Shown piece by piece: positions 20,243 through 30,586 of a stretch of DNA of 53,497 nt; the stretch's first letter is position 1, and each line of letters begins with the position of its first letter. This DNA is from Deinococcus marmoris DSM 12784 (GTDB taxonomy: Bacteria > Deinococcota > Deinococci > Deinococcales > Deinococcaceae). Made by a program: the position numbers and the translations under genes. The DNA is taken from the NCBI RefSeq assembly GCF_000701405.1, contig NZ_JNIV01000021.1, forward strand, positions 1-53,497, given 5' to 3'. The notes beneath the pieces are model-generated. The model was not told the origin of the DNA. It saw only the letters and a list, made by a program, of their open reading frames with translations, and searched no databases.

Positions 20243-21778
20243 ATGCAGTCCTGGCGCAACACTCGCCTGGCGCGCGGCCAGCCGCCGACACTTCACGGCG
20301 TACAGGCGCTCTTCGGCCAGGCCCAGCAGCGTTTCGCCCACGCCCTCGCTGCTGCGGGCGGTTCCCACGCTGGCCCCGCGAAGTGCGCCCACCTGGCGCG
20401 CGGCCAGCACTGCCACGTCCACCGCGTCATGGACCGCTTCCTCGTCGGTGTCGGCCAGCACCACGAACGCGTCGCCGCCTGTCCGGTAGACCTCTCCCTC
20501 CCGGCCCAGTTCCACCTTCAACGTGCGGGCAAACACCTGAAGCAGCTTGTCGCCCTGGGCGCGGCCTTCCTGGGCATTGAGGGCCTTTAGACCGTCCAGA
20601 TCCAGCTCTGCCAGCAAAAAGGGCTGCCCGTTCAGGTGGCGCTGGATCAGGTCCTGGTACATTGCCCGGCGGTTGAGGATGCCGGTCAGCGCGTCGTGCC
20701 TTGCGTGCTGGTGGGCCAGTTCGGCTTCCAGTTGCCGGTCCAGGGAGCTGCGGACACTGCGCCCCGCCGCTGTCAGCAGCCCCTGGTCACTGCCCCGCCA
20801 GCGCATGACCGGGTTGTCCCGGAGCCGCATGGCCACCAGCATCGCGGTCACGCCGTTGCGGGTGCCCAGGGGCAGCCACGCGGCCTGCTGGACCCCGGCG
20901 GCCACCAGCGCACCCATCGCGCCGGGGATCAGCGGGTAGTCGTCGAGATACAGCGGCTGGTGCAGGTCTTTCAGGGTTCTGGTGACCGAGCTGGACCATT
21001 CGGGCAGTGGGGTGGGCAGGGCGGCCATCGCCGGGGCCAACTGGGGGGTCTGGTACGCGGCCTCCTCCCTCAGTTCCTCGCCTTCAAAGAGCAGCAGACC
21101 GATGTAGTCGGCGTTCAGGGCGTTGCCCAGCAGCGCCGCAGCTTTCAGGGTCATGTCTTCCGGGGACAGCTCCAGGTTCATCAGGCCCGTGAGACCGTCC
21201 AGCACCCAGGTCTGGTCCGGTCCGCGTTGCACCTCGCCGTTGCGGCGGTGCTGGGTGTGCGGTCTGCGTCCCGTTTCCAGGTGGTGGGCACGCAGCTCCA
21301 GCTCGTCTACCACCAGCGCGGCCAGATCACGCAGATCTTGCAGGTCAGCCGCAGTCAGGGCGTGCGGCCCGGAGTCCGCGACGCACAGTGTCCCGATGCA
21401 GTGACCAGTCGGGGTGATCAGCGGTGCCCCGGCATACATCCGCAGGTGCGGCTCCCCCGTGACTGCCGGGTGCTGGGCGAAGCGTGGATCGGCGCGGGTG
21501 TTCTCGATGACCACCGGGTCTGTCCCCAGGATCGTCCAGGCGCAGAACGAATCATGGCGCGGCGCGCTGCCAGGGCCGGGGCCGTAGACCGCCTTGCTCC
21601 ACTGGCGGGACCCGTCGATGAAGTTGATGCAGGCCAGCGGGGTGCGCAGCAGGTGGGCAGCCAGCCGGGCGATCCGGTCAAAGACGTCCTCGGCGGGCGT
21701 ATCCAGGATCTCGTAGTGCGCCAGGTCCAGCAGGCGGGCGTATTCATCGGGAGGTGAAGGCGCACCGATCATGGTCAT
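20240..21778 (-). CDS. Double-GAF protein with degenerate GGDEF domain
   Basis: 512 residues, soluble. GAF1 (about 10-160) has the DEYARLLDLAHYEILDT opening and CAWTILGTDPVVIENTRADPRF typical of GAF domains in bacterial sensors. GAF2 spans about 190-345. The GGDEF domain (about 355-505) carries RTGGDAF where the consensus is GG(D/E)EF, and LDLDGLKALNAQEG in place of the usual metal-binding DxDxFKxxND...GH. The loss of the second acidic residue and of the N-D pair makes cyclase activity doubtful; it may bind c-di-GMP or GTP, or be an inactive partner. A short leader separates it from the tRNA region. Confidence 0.85.
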   Translation of the reverse strand: MTMIGAPSPPDEYARLLDLAHYEILDTPAEDVFDRIARLAAHLLRTPLACINFIDGSRQWSKAVYGPGPGSAPRHDSFCAWTILGTDPVVIENTRADPRFAQHPAVTGEPHLRMYAGAPLITPTGHCIGTLCVADSGPHALTAADLQDLRDLAALVVDELELRAHHLETGRRPHTQHRRNGEVQRGPDQTWVLDGLTGLMNLELSPEDMTLKAAALLGNALNADYIGLLLFEGEELREEAAYQTPQLAPAMAALPTPLPEWSSSVTRTLKDLHQPLYLDDYPLIPGAMGALVAAGVQQAAWLPLGTRNGVTAMLVAMRLRDNPVMRWRGSDQGLLTAAGRSVRSSLDRQLEAELAHQHARHDALTGILNRRAMYQDLIQRHLNGQPFLLAELDLDGLKALNAQEGRAQGDKLLQVFARTLKVELGREGEVYRTGGDAFVVLADTDEEAVHDAVDVAVLAARQVGALRGASVGTARSSEGVGETLLGLAEERLYAVKCRRLAARQASVAPGLH

Positions 21779-22109
21779 GGGGGGCAGGTTGTCAGTACCG
21801 CTCTTGCGGGCTTCTGACAGAGCGTGACATGTAGGCGAGTGGCGTCCAGGTCAAGGAATACATGAGCTGCTGCCTGTGAAGAAACGAACCGGATGCTGCT
21901 GGCGAAGACAGAGTCTCACCTTTTCATGGGCCAACCCCGGTAACCCAGAGGCGGCGCATGTGGCGTTCTCAGAGTCGGTTGAGGTGCGGGTCTGGCTCTT
22001 TCGGCAGGAAACCCCCTGCCGGTCCGTTCTGCGAATCGCGCTCCACAAGTCGATGCTGGACAGCCCACAGTCCATCATTTTTTATCTCACCCAAGTCTCT
22101 GGCACAAAA

Positions 22110-22137
22110 CAAAAAAGCCCCGTACTGGACGGGGTTT
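22110..22137 (-). terminator. Terminator of the CAT-anticodon tRNA
   Basis: On the minus strand CCCCGT-CCAGT-ACGGGG is followed by CTTTTTT. It lies about 10 bases beyond the tRNA 3' end. The 21779-22109 stretch upstream in genome order contains no gene I can support. Confidence 0.8.
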
Positions 22138-22145
22138 ATTGTCTT

Positions 22146-22222
<77 letters not shown>

Positions 22223-22246
22223 TTATGTTTTTGCTGGAAACCTAGG

Positions 22247-22277
22247 AAAAAAGCAGCCCCGCACGGTGGCGGGGGCT
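22247..22277 (-). terminator. Terminator of tRNA-Ala
   Basis: On the minus strand AGCCCCCGC-CACCGT-GCGGGGCT leads into GCTTTTTT, immediately after the tRNA-Ala 3' end. It separates the two tRNA genes, implying that the CAT tRNA needs partial read-through or its own promoter. Confidence 0.75.
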
Positions 22278-22280
22278 TCT

Positions 22281-22356
<76 letters not shown>

Positions 22357-22409
22357 TCTTGTTGAATCTTTGTTGGAACTTTCCTGCTCGCCTCTTTCAA
22401 GGCTCAGCA

Positions 22410-22438
22410 ATCTTAACAGCGCCTTTCCAGCTTGTCAA
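22410..22438 (-). promoter_or_regulatory. Promoter of tRNA-Ala
   Basis: Minus strand TTGACA (22433-22438), 17-bp spacer, TAAGAT (22410-22415). The predicted start lies about 45 bases before the tRNA. Confidence 0.75.
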
Positions 22439-22467
22439 CGGTCAGGGCCGCCAACCGGCCAGACGCC

Positions 22468-23139
22468 CTAGCCGGACGCCGTTTGCTGGGATGCCAGATT
22501 CACGTAACCCTCGATCAGATGGATGATGACCGGGTTGTGGGTGTGGACGCCGTGCGCCTGCCCCACGCCGCCTTCCTCGATGAAATGGGCGATCAACGCG
22601 GCCTCGCCGTCGCGGGCGAGCAGAAAGGCGCGCTGGCCCTCGGCGGCGACGCCGGGCAGGCCCGTCAGGTGGGTGCGGCGCAGTTCCACGCCGCGTGGGG
22701 TCAGGCGTTCCAGGTCCTGCGCGAAGCTGGTTTCACCGGCCATGAACAGGCTGCGCCGGGCGTTCAGGGTCAGGTCCTCGCACAGGCTGCGGATGGCCGC
22801 CTCGCCGTACAGGTGATACACCGCTTCCGGGGCTGGATCGGGGGCCAGGCGCGACAGGTCCCGGTCCAGTGCGCCCAGACGGTCATCGAAGCTGCGGCGG
22901 GCGCGGGCCAGATACTCGCGGGCGCTGAGGGGGGCGTATTCCAGCGGGTTCTGGCCCATCTTGGCGGCCAGCCCCCGGCCCTCCAGCCGCTCCAGCGTCT
23001 CGTAGATCTTGGGCCTGGGAATGCCGGCCTGCCGCGCCACACGGGCGGGGACGGCGCGGCCCAGCGCCAGCAATGCGGTATACGCGCGGGCCTCGTATTC
23101 GGTCAGGCCCAGCGCTTGCAGATGAATCACGGCGCTCAT
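22468..23139 (-). CDS. TrmB family transcriptional regulator
   Basis: 223 residues. The N-terminal winged helix-turn-helix carries the TrmB hallmark LGLTEYEARAYTALL (about residues 10-24) and recognition region IPRPKIYETLERLEGRGL. The C-terminal part resembles the shortened effector region of bacterial TrmB-like proteins (LYGEAAIRSLCEDLTLNARRS in two motifs). TrmB proteins usually sense sugars or related ligands, but the ligand here is unknown. It lies 30 bp downstream of the rRNA methyltransferase gene on the same strand; no transporter lies beside it. TATGCT is 9 bases before the ATG. Confidence 0.85.
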   Translation of the reverse strand: MSAVIHLQALGLTEYEARAYTALLALGRAVPARVARQAGIPRPKIYETLERLEGRGLAAKMGQNPLEYAPLSAREYLARARRSFDDRLGALDRDLSRLAPDPAPEAVYHLYGEAAIRSLCEDLTLNARRSLFMAGETSFAQDLERLTPRGVELRRTHLTGLPGVAAEGQRAFLLARDGEAALIAHFIEEGGVGQAHGVHTHNPVIIHLIEGYVNLASQQTASG

Positions 23140-23169
23140 GTACGGATCAGCATACGGGAAAAGGGCCGC

Positions 23170-24354
23170 TCACGCTTGCTTTCTCAGCAGAATGCTCTTG
23201 AGGTACAGACTCTCGGGCACGCTCAGCAGGTGCGGGTGATCGGCGGGCTGGTACGTCACGGCCACCACCTCGGCGTCGCAGTCGGCCTCGGCGGCGGCCA
23301 CGCGGGCGGCGTCCAGCAGGTCATCCACCCGGATGTAATGGGCGCAGGCGCTGATCATCAGGTGGCCGCCGTTTTCCAGCATTCGCAGGGCGTGGGCCGC
23401 GCCATCGGTGAAAATGCGCTTGGCGCGTGGCACGTCGTCGCGCCGCTTGGCGAGGGTGGGCGGGTCCAGCACGGCGGCCCCGAAGGTGCGTTTCTCGCGT
23501 TCCAGCGCCGCCAGAATTTCCAGCGCGTCGCCCCAGCGCACGCCCACATTGCCGTTCACGCCGTTGTCCCGCGCGGCCCCTTCCAGCGCGGCCAGCGCCA
23601 CCTGATCCTTGTCCACCGCCACGCTCTTTGCCCCTGCCTTGGCCGCGTGCAGGCTGAAGCCCCCGGTATATGAATACACGTCCAGAAAGCCCGCGCCGGG
23701 CCGCACCAGCGAGCGCATCAGGCGGCGGTTGTCGCGCTGGTCCAGAAAAAAGCCGGTCTTCTGTGCGTCCATCGGGGCGAAGTGCAGGGTCAGATCGTCC
23801 TCGTGGAATTCCACGCGCTCCGGCACCTCGCCCCACAGCGGCCCGGCCACCATGCCCAGCCCCTCGCGGCGGCGTTCGCCCGTGTCGCTGCGCTCGTAGG
23901 CGCTGCTGGCCCCGATGACCTCCTTGAGTGCTTTGAGGATGAGGTCACGGTGACGCTCGGCCCCGGCGTTGCGAAGCTGCACGGCCAGCACGTCGCCAAA
24001 CCTGTCGGCCACCACTCCCGGCAGGTCATCGGCCTCGGCGTAGACGGCCCGCATGGCGTTGGTGTTCAGAATCCGGCCCTCTCGGCGCTTGAGGGCGGCT
24101 CTCACGCGGGCGCGGTAGAACTTGAGATCTATTTCCTCCCGTTCCCAGGTCAGCAGGCGCAGCGGCGTCGCGCCGTCCGGGTTGAAATAGCCGCGTGCGA
24201 TGATCTTGCCGCCGGGGCCTTTCACGTCCACCACCTCGCCGGGCGTAATTCCAGCGTCGGCGTCGGCAATATCGCCGGAATGTCCAAAGGGGTAGCGGCC
24301 CGCGATGCGCCGGACGGCGGCAGGTTCAAGGGTGACAGAGGCGGACTTCTTCAT
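23170..24354 (-). CDS. Class I SAM-dependent rRNA methyltransferase (RlmI-like)
   Basis: 394 residues. An N-terminal PUA domain (about 10-85; GRYPFGHSGDIADADAG, then GEVVDVKGPGGK) is followed by a Rossmann methyltransferase domain. SAM motif I is FLDVYSYTGGFSLHAAKAGA (about residues 215-235), and the catalytic-loop motif is VLDPPTLAKRRDD. The order PUA then RlmI-like methyltransferase is that of 23S rRNA cytosine-5 methyltransferases. Exact target base is not established; RlmI is the closest named family. The start at 24354 is chosen because TAGCCT lies 7 bases before and the upstream frame is proline-rich filler. Confidence 0.88.
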   Translation of the reverse strand: MKKSASVTLEPAAVRRIAGRYPFGHSGDIADADAGITPGEVVDVKGPGGKIIARGYFNPDGATPLRLLTWEREEIDLKFYRARVRAALKRREGRILNTNAMRAVYAEADDLPGVVADRFGDVLAVQLRNAGAERHRDLILKALKEVIGASSAYERSDTGERRREGLGMVAGPLWGEVPERVEFHEDDLTLHFAPMDAQKTGFFLDQRDNRRLMRSLVRPGAGFLDVYSYTGGFSLHAAKAGAKSVAVDKDQVALAALEGAARDNGVNGNVGVRWGDALEILAALEREKRTFGAAVLDPPTLAKRRDDVPRAKRIFTDGAAHALRMLENGGHLMISACAHYIRVDDLLDAARVAAAEADCDAEVVAVTYQPADHPHLLSVPESLYLKSILLRKQA

Positions 24355-24511
24355 GGGCGACAGGCTAGCGCGGGGAGGTCTGGGAGGCTCGATTTCCCCT
24401 TGCGGTAAGGGGCGCGGCGGAGGCACCGGGGAGGGGGCCGCCTCACGCACCACGGAAATCATCAAGACACCCAGACCGTCCATTCCAACCGCCCCGCGCT
24501 ACCCTTTCTCC

Positions 24512-24826
24512 ATGTCTGATCCCGCCGCCGTTACTTTCCCCGCCCCCCGCCGCATTCCCTACCCTGGCGGCTGCGTGCTGGAACCCGGTCCCTACGCGCT
24601 GGATTACCTGCTGAAGTGGCCCGCCGAACTGAGCGTGAAAGGCAAGGTCTACCCCGAGCAGCCCCTTTACCCACTGATCCGCGAGTTGCTGGCCGATCCG
24701 GCGGTCCACGGTCTGACCCTGATAGAGGCGCAAGCCGCGCGGGACCGTTTTCTGGAACTGGCCGGGCAGGCGCTGGAGGCCGAGGGTGGGGACCAGCGCT
24801 GGCTGGAGCGGGAGTTCTCGCGCTGA
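24512..24826 (+). CDS. Small conserved-looking protein, function unknown
   Basis: 104 residues, soluble, no recognised domain. The core ([22 protein letters not shown] in part, then [18 protein letters not shown]) alternates aromatic and helix-like segments and has normal codon use, so it is very likely a real gene. TACCCT lies 6 bases before the ATG, a leaderless promoter. It is divergent from the methyltransferase and ends 2 bases before the GTG start of the MocR gene, so the two form a probable operon. Confidence 0.65.
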   Translation: MSDPAAVTFPAPRRIPYPGGCVLEPGPYALDYLLKWPAELSVKGKVYPEQPLYPLIRELLADPAVHGLTLIEAQAARDRFLELAGQALEAEGGDQRWLEREFSR

Positions 24827-24828
24827 AG

Positions 24829-26292
24829 GTGAAGGCGCTGAATATAAAGGCGTTGGGCGGGCGGGAAGCGGCTGAGGTGGGGGGCGAACTGACGCTGTCC
24901 CCTCCGCTGCCCGGCGAGGCGCTGCATGTCCGCGTGGCCCGCACCCTGCGCGACGCCATAACAGGCGGCCTGCTGCCAGGGGGAACCCGCCTGCCCGGTC
25001 ACCGCCGTCTGGCCGGGGCGCTGGGCGTGTCGCGCAACACGCTGGTAGACGCGCTGGCGGGTCTGGAGGCCGAGGGTTATCTGCGCGTGCAGGGCCGCAG
25101 CGGCACGGTGGTCTGCCTGCCCGCACCCCTGAGTGCCGCCGAACCGGACCTGAATGACCTGCCCCTGAGCGCCTGGGCCACCCGCGCGCTGTCGGGCGGC
25201 GTGGACGACGCGGGGGGTGAATACACCGTGGATTTCCGCGTGGGCCAGCCGGTGCCGGAACTGTACCCGGAGGCGGCCTGGACGGCGGCGCTGGCCCGGC
25301 AGGCGGGGCGACTGGGCAGGCGGACGCAGGAGGGACGGCTCTCTGATCCGCTGGGACCGCTGGAGACCCGCCGCGCCCTGTCCGCCTACCTGAATGCGGC
25401 GCGTGGCGCGCGGGTCACGCCTGAGATGGTGATGCTCACGGGCGGCACGCAGTCCGCGCTGGACGCCCTGGCCCGCGTGTTTCTGGAACTGGGGCGGGTG
25501 GCGGCGGTGGAAGACCCCACCTATCCCGGCGCGCGTGCGGCGCTGGCGGCCACCGGGGCGGCGGTGGTCCCGGTGGCCGTGGACGCGGGGGGACTCCAGC
25601 CTCAGCTTCTGCCCCATGACGCCACCCTGCTGTACCTGACCCCCGGCTGCCAGTACCCCACCGGCGTGACCCTGGGGGCCGCCCGCCGCGCCGAACTGAT
25701 CGTGTGGGCGCGGCGCGGCAACGCCTTTATCCTGGAAGACGACTACGCCGCCGACCTGCACCACACGGGCCGCCCGCTGCCCGTCATGCAGGGTCTGGCC
25801 CCGGACCGCGTGATCCTGCTGGGCAGCTTCAGCAAGAGCCTGGCCCCCGCCACCCGCAGCGGTTTTCTGGTGGCCCCGCCCCCGGTCCTGCGCGTGCTGG
25901 CCCGCACCCGCCCGCTGACGGACCGCGCCCCCGGTACGCTGGACGCCTTGGCGCTGGCCGATGTGCTGGCCAGTGGTGCCTACGCGCGGCATCTGCGCCG
26001 GGCGCGGCAACTGATCGCCCACCGGCACGAGGTGCTGCTCGCTGCCCTGGCCGAGTGGCTGCCCGACTGGGAGGTCCGGGGCGTGGCCTCCGGGCTGCAT
26101 GTTCATGTCCGCCTGCCCGCTGGCCTGGGCGAAACGCAGGCCGTGGGGGCGGCGGCGCGGCGCGGCGTTGCGCTGTCAGCCGTCGCGCCCCTCTCGGCAG
26201 TCGGGGGAGAGCCTGCCGTGCTGCTGGCCTTCGCGCACCTGCCGCCCGACGACATCCGGCGCGGCGTGCGCCTGCTGGCCGCCGCCACCTGA
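24829..26292 (+). CDS. MocR/PdxR-type transcriptional regulator (GntR-HTH plus aminotransferase domain)
   Basis: 487 residues. The N-terminal GntR winged helix (about 25-100) shows [26 protein letters not shown] and [17 protein letters not shown]. The remainder is a fold-type I aminotransferase-like domain: [32 protein letters not shown] and the PLP lysine in [11 protein letters not shown] (about Lys336). MocR proteins use PLP as effector, most often to control pyridoxal phosphate or GABA/taurine genes. The target is unknown; no PLP synthesis gene is adjacent. The GTG at 24829 is preferred because upstream codons in this frame overlap the preceding gene. Confidence 0.87.
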   Translation: MKALNIKALGGREAAEVGGELTLSPPLPGEALHVRVARTLRDAITGGLLPGGTRLPGHRRLAGALGVSRNTLVDALAGLEAEGYLRVQGRSGTVVCLPAPLSAAEPDLNDLPLSAWATRALSGGVDDAGGEYTVDFRVGQPVPELYPEAAWTAALARQAGRLGRRTQEGRLSDPLGPLETRRALSAYLNAARGARVTPEMVMLTGGTQSALDALARVFLELGRVAAVEDPTYPGARAALAATGAAVVPVAVDAGGLQPQLLPHDATLLYLTPGCQYPTGVTLGAARRAELIVWARRGNAFILEDDYAADLHHTGRPLPVMQGLAPDRVILLGSFSKSLAPATRSGFLVAPPPVLRVLARTRPLTDRAPGTLDALALADVLASGAYARHLRRARQLIAHRHEVLLAALAEWLPDWEVRGVASGLHVHVRLPAGLGETQAVGAAARRGVALSAVAPLSAVGGEPAVLLAFAHLPPDDIRRGVRLLAAAT

Positions 26293-26370
26293 GCGCCCCC
26301 CCCAGCAGGCTCCCCCGGCAGAGTGTGACCTCCCTTTCAAAGGCGTGGGCTTTCGCGTTAGACTGGGCCG

Positions 26371-26736
26371 ATGCGTCTGCTCGTCGTGGTGTTGCTGCTG
26401 GTCCTGGCCGCGTTGTCTTTCACCTTTGGTCTGCGGCTGGGTTACGTGACGCTGACCCCCACATACATGTTCAACGCGACGGGAGAGAACAAATATAACT
26501 TCCGGGTCTATGACCAGAACCAGGAGATCGGCGTGCGCGGCTCGTGCAAGGTCAGCAGCGGCAAGGCCACCTTCCGTCTGACCGATCCCAAAGGAACGCA
26601 GATCGCTGGACAGGTGTGTCCCCAGGGCCAGTGGGGCCTGAACGTGATGGGCACTGGGGACGCTGGCAACTACGAATTGACCATCGATCTGGAGAAGTTC
26701 AGCGGCACCATCGACGTCAAGGAAGCGCGCAAGTAG
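26371..26736 (+). CDS. Small exported protein, function unknown
   Basis: 121 residues with an N-terminal hydrophobic segment (RLLVVVLLLVLAALSFTFGL) that is a signal peptide or single anchor. The mature part looks beta-rich, with two cysteines (GSCKVSSG, QVCPQGQ) that could form a disulfide outside the cytoplasm. No family recognised. TAGACT lies 6 bases before the ATG (leaderless). It ends just before a strong bidirectional terminator shared with rpsT. Confidence 0.7.
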   Translation: MRLLVVVLLLVLAALSFTFGLRLGYVTLTPTYMFNATGENKYNFRVYDQNQEIGVRGSCKVSSGKATFRLTDPKGTQIAGQVCPQGQWGLNVMGTGDAGNYELTIDLEKFSGTIDVKEARK

Positions 26737-26754
26737 AGCCGCCGGAACATAAAA

Positions 26755-26790
26755 AAGATCGGTAGGCCGCCCAACTGGCCTACCGATCTT
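26755..26790. terminator. Bidirectional terminator
   Basis: A perfect 14-bp stem, AAGATCGGTAGGCC, with its inverse after an 8-base loop. A-rich bases precede it and T-rich bases follow, so it can end both the small exported-protein gene and rpsT. Confidence 0.88.
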
Positions 26791-26802
26791 CTGTTGTGGG
26801 GC

Positions 26803-27090
26803 TTAGCTCTGCGCTGCGCCTTCCTGGGCGGCTTTGGCCTTGTTGATGGCCTTGGCCAGACGGCTCTTCTTGCGCGCGGCGGTGTTCTTGTGCATGGTGC
26901 TGCCCTTGGCGGCCTTGTCGATCAGGCTCTCGGCCTTGCTCTGGGCGGCGTTCAGGTCCTCACCGTTGGTGATGGCGGCCAGCGCCTTCTTGGTAAAGGT
27001 CTTGATGGTGCTCTTGCGGCTGCGGTTGATCATGCGGCGCTTGAGGCTCTGGCGGTGGCGCTTCTGGGCAGATTTGTGACGTAAAGCCAT
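26803..27090 (-). CDS. rpsT: 30S ribosomal protein S20
   Basis: 95 residues, strongly basic and helical, binding 16S rRNA in the small subunit. Family features: [18 protein letters not shown] at the N-terminus, then [13 protein letters not shown] and [22 protein letters not shown]. Shine-Dalgarno AAGGAGA lies 7 bases before the ATG. It is one of the few genes here with a long leader (about 145 bases). Confidence 0.97.
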   Translation of the reverse strand: MALRHKSAQKRHRQSLKRRMINRSRKSTIKTFTKKALAAITNGEDLNAAQSKAESLIDKAAKGSTMHKNTAARKKSRLAKAINKAKAAQEGAAQS

Positions 27091-27235
27091 GTTGGTTCTC
27101 CTTGTTCTCCCGCTCTGCGGGGCGGTCCCCCCACTGGGGAACTCGTGGCGTCCAGAGGGCTTGACCCTGCTACACGCACCGGGGTGGGGTCACGCTGGAC
27201 CGCTGCCGCCGGGCTGCCTCTTTGCAAAGACAACC
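27091..27235 (-). promoter_or_regulatory. rpsT 5' leader
   Basis: The predicted transcript start near 27235 leaves about 145 untranslated bases. Two hairpins can be drawn close to the start codon: CCCC-AGT-GGGG (near 27126-27140) and CCCGC-AGA-GCGGG (near 27108-27120). S20 represses its own translation in E. coli; whether this leader does so is unknown. Confidence 0.4.
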
Positions 27236-27240
27236 TCGTG

Positions 27241-27269
27241 ACTATACGCGCTCTGGGGGTGCTGGGCAA
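27241..27269 (-). promoter_or_regulatory. rpsT promoter
   Basis: Minus strand TTGCCC (27264-27269), 17-bp spacer, TATAGT (27241-27246). Confidence 0.7.
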
Positions 27270-27273
27270 GCCT

Positions 27274-27279
27274 TAAAAT
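27274..27279 (+). promoter_or_regulatory. Leaderless -10 box of recX
   Basis: TAAAAT ends 6 bases before the recX ATG (27286), so transcription should begin at or next to the start codon. It lies back to back with the rpsT promoter. Confidence 0.6.
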
Positions 27280-27285
27280 GGATGG

Positions 27286-27831
27286 ATGCGAAGTCGCCGC
27301 CCCCACCCGCCCGAAGGCGATGCGCCCGCGCGTCCGGTGCGCCCCAAAACCCCGGAGGAACTGCGCGATGCCCTGCTGGCTTACGCTTTCCGGGCGCTGG
27401 GGGGCCGCGCGCTGACCGAGGCCGAGTTGCGCAGCAAGCTGGAACGCCGCAGCGACAGCCCCGAACTGATCGAGGAGGTTCTGAAGCGCGTGCAGGAGCT
27501 GGGCTATCAGGACGATGAACAGGTGGCCCGCGTCGAGGGAACCCGGCGAGGCGTGGGCGGCTTTCGCGTACGCCAGACCCTCAAACGCCGGGGCGTGGCC
27601 GAGGACCTGATTCAGGACACCCTGGAGGCCCGTGATCCCGACGACGAGCGTGCCGGGGCGCTGGAACTCCTGGAGCGCCGCTGGCCTGCGCTTTCCCGCA
27701 AGAAAGACCCGAGGGCCAGTGCATACGCCTTCCTGGCCCGCCGGGGCTTCGGCGGTGACGCCATCTGGCCGGCCATCCGCGAACTGAGCGAGCAGGCGGC
27801 ACAGCAGGAACTGGATGACGGGGAGGAGTGA
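27286..27831 (+). CDS. recX: Regulatory protein RecX
   Basis: 181 residues, helical, binds RecA filaments and limits recombination; in Deinococcus RecX is known as a negative regulator of RecA. Tandem three-helix repeats are visible: [23 protein letters not shown] (in part), [36 protein letters not shown] and [16 protein letters not shown]. recA is not in the window. The ATG is set by the leaderless -10 box and by the divergent rpsT promoter. Confidence 0.9.
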   Translation: MRSRRPHPPEGDAPARPVRPKTPEELRDALLAYAFRALGGRALTEAELRSKLERRSDSPELIEEVLKRVQELGYQDDEQVARVEGTRRGVGGFRVRQTLKRRGVAEDLIQDTLEARDPDDERAGALELLERRWPALSRKKDPRASAYAFLARRGFGGDAIWPAIRELSEQAAQQELDDGEE

Positions 27832-27852
27832 AGCAGCCTCCGACGTTTTGCC

Positions 27853-27881
27853 TTGACACCCCACAGGGCGGCGGATAAACT
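27853..27881 (+). promoter_or_regulatory. tRNA-Pro promoter
   Basis: TTGACA (27853-27858), 17-bp spacer, TAAACT (27876-27881); start near 27888, about 54 bases before the tRNA. Confidence 0.78.
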
Positions 27882-27941
27882 GCCGGACGCACTTGAAATG
27901 CTGTGCGGTCCCCCGTGGCCTCAGCAGGACAGGAGCCGTGG

Positions 27942-28018
27942 CGGGGCGTAGCGCAGCCTGGTAGCGCACGTCGTTCGGGACGACGGGGTCGAAGGTTCGA
28001 ATCCTTTCGCCCCGACCA
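27942..28018 (+). tRNA. tRNA-Pro (CGG)
   Basis: 77 bases with encoded CCA. Acceptor CGGGGCG pairs with CGCCCCG; discriminator A. D arm GCGCAGCCTGGTAGCGC, anticodon stem CGTCG/CGACG with loop TTCGGGA (anticodon CGG), T arm GAAGGTTCGAATCCTTTC. The initial C1-G72 pair and GG at 35-36 fit proline. Confidence 0.95.
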
Positions 28019-28029
28019 CGCGAGAAGGT

Positions 28030-28059
28030 GACCTCCCCACTGCGGGAGGTCTTCTTTTT
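28030..28059 (+). terminator. tRNA-Pro terminator
   Basis: GACCTCCC-CACTGC-GGGAGGTC followed by TTCTTTTT, starting 12 bases after the tRNA. Confidence 0.82.
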
Positions 28060-28094
28060 GCCCTGCCACCTCGCCCCTTCTTCTGGAGCCATCC

Positions 28095-28799
28095 ATGCGC
28101 GTCTTTGCCATCGCCGATCTGCATCTGGCCTACGTGACCCCCAAACCCATGACGGTCTTCGGTCCCCAGTGGGCCGGGCATCCCGAGGCCATTTACGAGC
28201 GCTGGCACGAGACGGTGCGCCCCGGTGATCTGGTTTTGCTGCCCGGTGACCTGTCGTGGGCCATGCGATTGCCCGACGCGATGACCGATCTGGGAAAAGT
28301 GGCCGAGTTGCCCGGCACGAAAATCCTGCTGCGCGGCAACCACGACTACTGGTGGCCCACGCCTTCAAAGCTGCGTGCGGCGCTGCCCCCTGGTATGCTG
28401 GCCGTCCACAACGACGCCGTGCGGGTCGGGAACGTGGTGGTGTGCGGCACGCGCGGCTGGACCACGCCGGGCTATCAGGCCCTGAACGACGAGGACACGC
28501 GCCTGCTCAGCCGCGAGGCCCAGCGCCTGACCCTCAGCGTGGAGGCGGCGGGCAGGTTGCGGCAGCCGGGCGACCACTTTCTGATGATGCTGCACTACCC
28601 GCCCGCCTCCGCGCCCTATCCGCCCAATCCCCTGACCGACGTGATCGAGGCGGCGCGGCCCGAGCTGATCGCCTACGGCCACCTGCACGGCGTTCCCGTC
28701 GAGAAATCCATGCGCCATGTGGGCGGCATTCCCGCGCACCTGGTGGCGGCGGACGGCCTGAAATTCACGCCGAAGCTGTTGCTAGAGACCGGGGATTAG
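28095..28799 (+). CDS. Metallophosphoesterase (calcineurin-like)
   Basis: 234-residue two-metal phosphoesterase. The five metal-binding blocks are in order: DLHL (AIADLHLAY, residue about 8), LLPGDLSWA (about 50), [10 protein letters not shown] (about 80), MMLHYPP (about 176) and YGHLHGVP (about 202). The N-terminal DLHL rather than DxH is a known variant of this family. Substrate unknown. The start codon follows a weak GGAG. The 3' end overlaps the convergent phosphoesterase by 4 bp, so two different phosphoesterases meet tail to tail. Confidence 0.85.
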   Translation: MRVFAIADLHLAYVTPKPMTVFGPQWAGHPEAIYERWHETVRPGDLVLLPGDLSWAMRLPDAMTDLGKVAELPGTKILLRGNHDYWWPTPSKLRAALPPGMLAVHNDAVRVGNVVVCGTRGWTTPGYQALNDEDTRLLSREAQRLTLSVEAAGRLRQPGDHFLMMLHYPPASAPYPPNPLTDVIEAARPELIAYGHLHGVPVEKSMRHVGGIPAHLVAADGLKFTPKLLLETGD

Positions 28800-29521
28800 C
28801 CCATTACCCATTCCTCGGCCAGCCACCCCGCATGGGGTATCCCAGAAGCGAGGATGCCCGCTTTGAGTGCGGCCAGATCATAGGAAACGCGGCGGAAAGT
28901 GGGTATCCATCCACCTGAAATGCTGTCCAGCAGCAGGTATTCGGCGTAGGCTAGATTGACATATTTCCCACCACGTTTCTGGAAAGGCAGACCCACACTA
29001 CCAGGGTTGAGCAGTCGCCAGCCGTCCAGTGTCCGCAGCAGAGGTTGGTGCGTGTGGCCGCCGATCCAGACGGCTTGCTGACCGTGGGTTGCGCGGAGTT
29101 CCTCCAGCCGTTCGGACGGTGTTCCGGCGTCCAGCACCTCATTGTCTCTTGCCGGGCTGCCGTGGAAACACAGCAGATCGTCCAGCGCCACTGTCGGGGC
29201 AAAGCTGCGGAGGATGTCGCGCTCGGTTCCGGTCAACTGGGCCGCGCCCCACTGGCCGATGTCGTGGATTTCCTGCTCATCGGGCAGGCCGCGCACTTTG
29301 AGGGGCTGGGGCGCTTCAAACGCTTCCCGGTCCGCGTTGCCACACACCACCGGGCAGCCCAGCGCGGCCACCACCTGAAGGCACTCGCGCGGCCACGCGC
29401 CGCCCGCCGTCACGTCTCCCAGGCAGATGCGCGCGTCGGGGGACTGCATGTCCATGTCGGTCAGCGCCGCCTCCAGCGCGGGGAGGTTGTCGTGGATGTC
29501 GCCAAAGAGGGCCAGCCGCAT
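28796..29521 (-). CDS. Metallophosphoesterase, YfcE/DR1281-like class
   Basis: 241-residue phosphoesterase. Metal-site blocks: [12 protein letters not shown] (about residue 6), [11 protein letters not shown] (about 35), VCGNAD (about 60), CFHGSP (about 115) and [11 protein letters not shown] (about 148). The compact layout and [12 protein letters not shown] start match the group of small diesterases acting on cyclic nucleotides or similar esters, and nothing like its convergent neighbour beyond the shared fold. TATGCT lies 6 bases before the ATG (leaderless). Confidence 0.87.
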   Translation of the reverse strand: MRLALFGDIHDNLPALEAALTDMDMQSPDARICLGDVTAGGAWPRECLQVVAALGCPVVCGNADREAFEAPQPLKVRGLPDEQEIHDIGQWGAAQLTGTERDILRSFAPTVALDDLLCFHGSPARDNEVLDAGTPSERLEELRATHGQQAVWIGGHTHQPLLRTLDGWRLLNPGSVGLPFQKRGGKYVNLAYAEYLLLDSISGGWIPTFRRVSYDLAALKAGILASGIPHAGWLAEEWVMG

Positions 29522-29570
29522 GGGGGCAGCATACGCAGAGGAGAGAAGGGAGCTGGACTAGAGTGAAGCC

Positions 29571-30578
<1,008 letters not shown>

Positions 30579-30586
30579 AAGATTGC

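Noticed and set aside
20636..21757. 373-residue plus-strand frame across the GAF-GGDEF gene
   Set aside because: Shadow frame; the GAF motifs are on the minus strand.
22432..23673. 413-residue plus-strand frame across the TrmB and methyltransferase genes
   Set aside because: Spans two well-supported genes on the other strand and contains only Gln/His/Gly filler.
24616..24828. N-terminal extension of the MocR frame
   Set aside because: It overlaps the preceding gene and is Arg/Gly/Pro-rich; the HTH domain begins after the GTG at 24829.
24667..26106. 479-residue minus-strand frame across the MocR gene
   Set aside because: No motif, extreme Gly/Gln/Arg content; the plus strand has intact GntR and PLP motifs.
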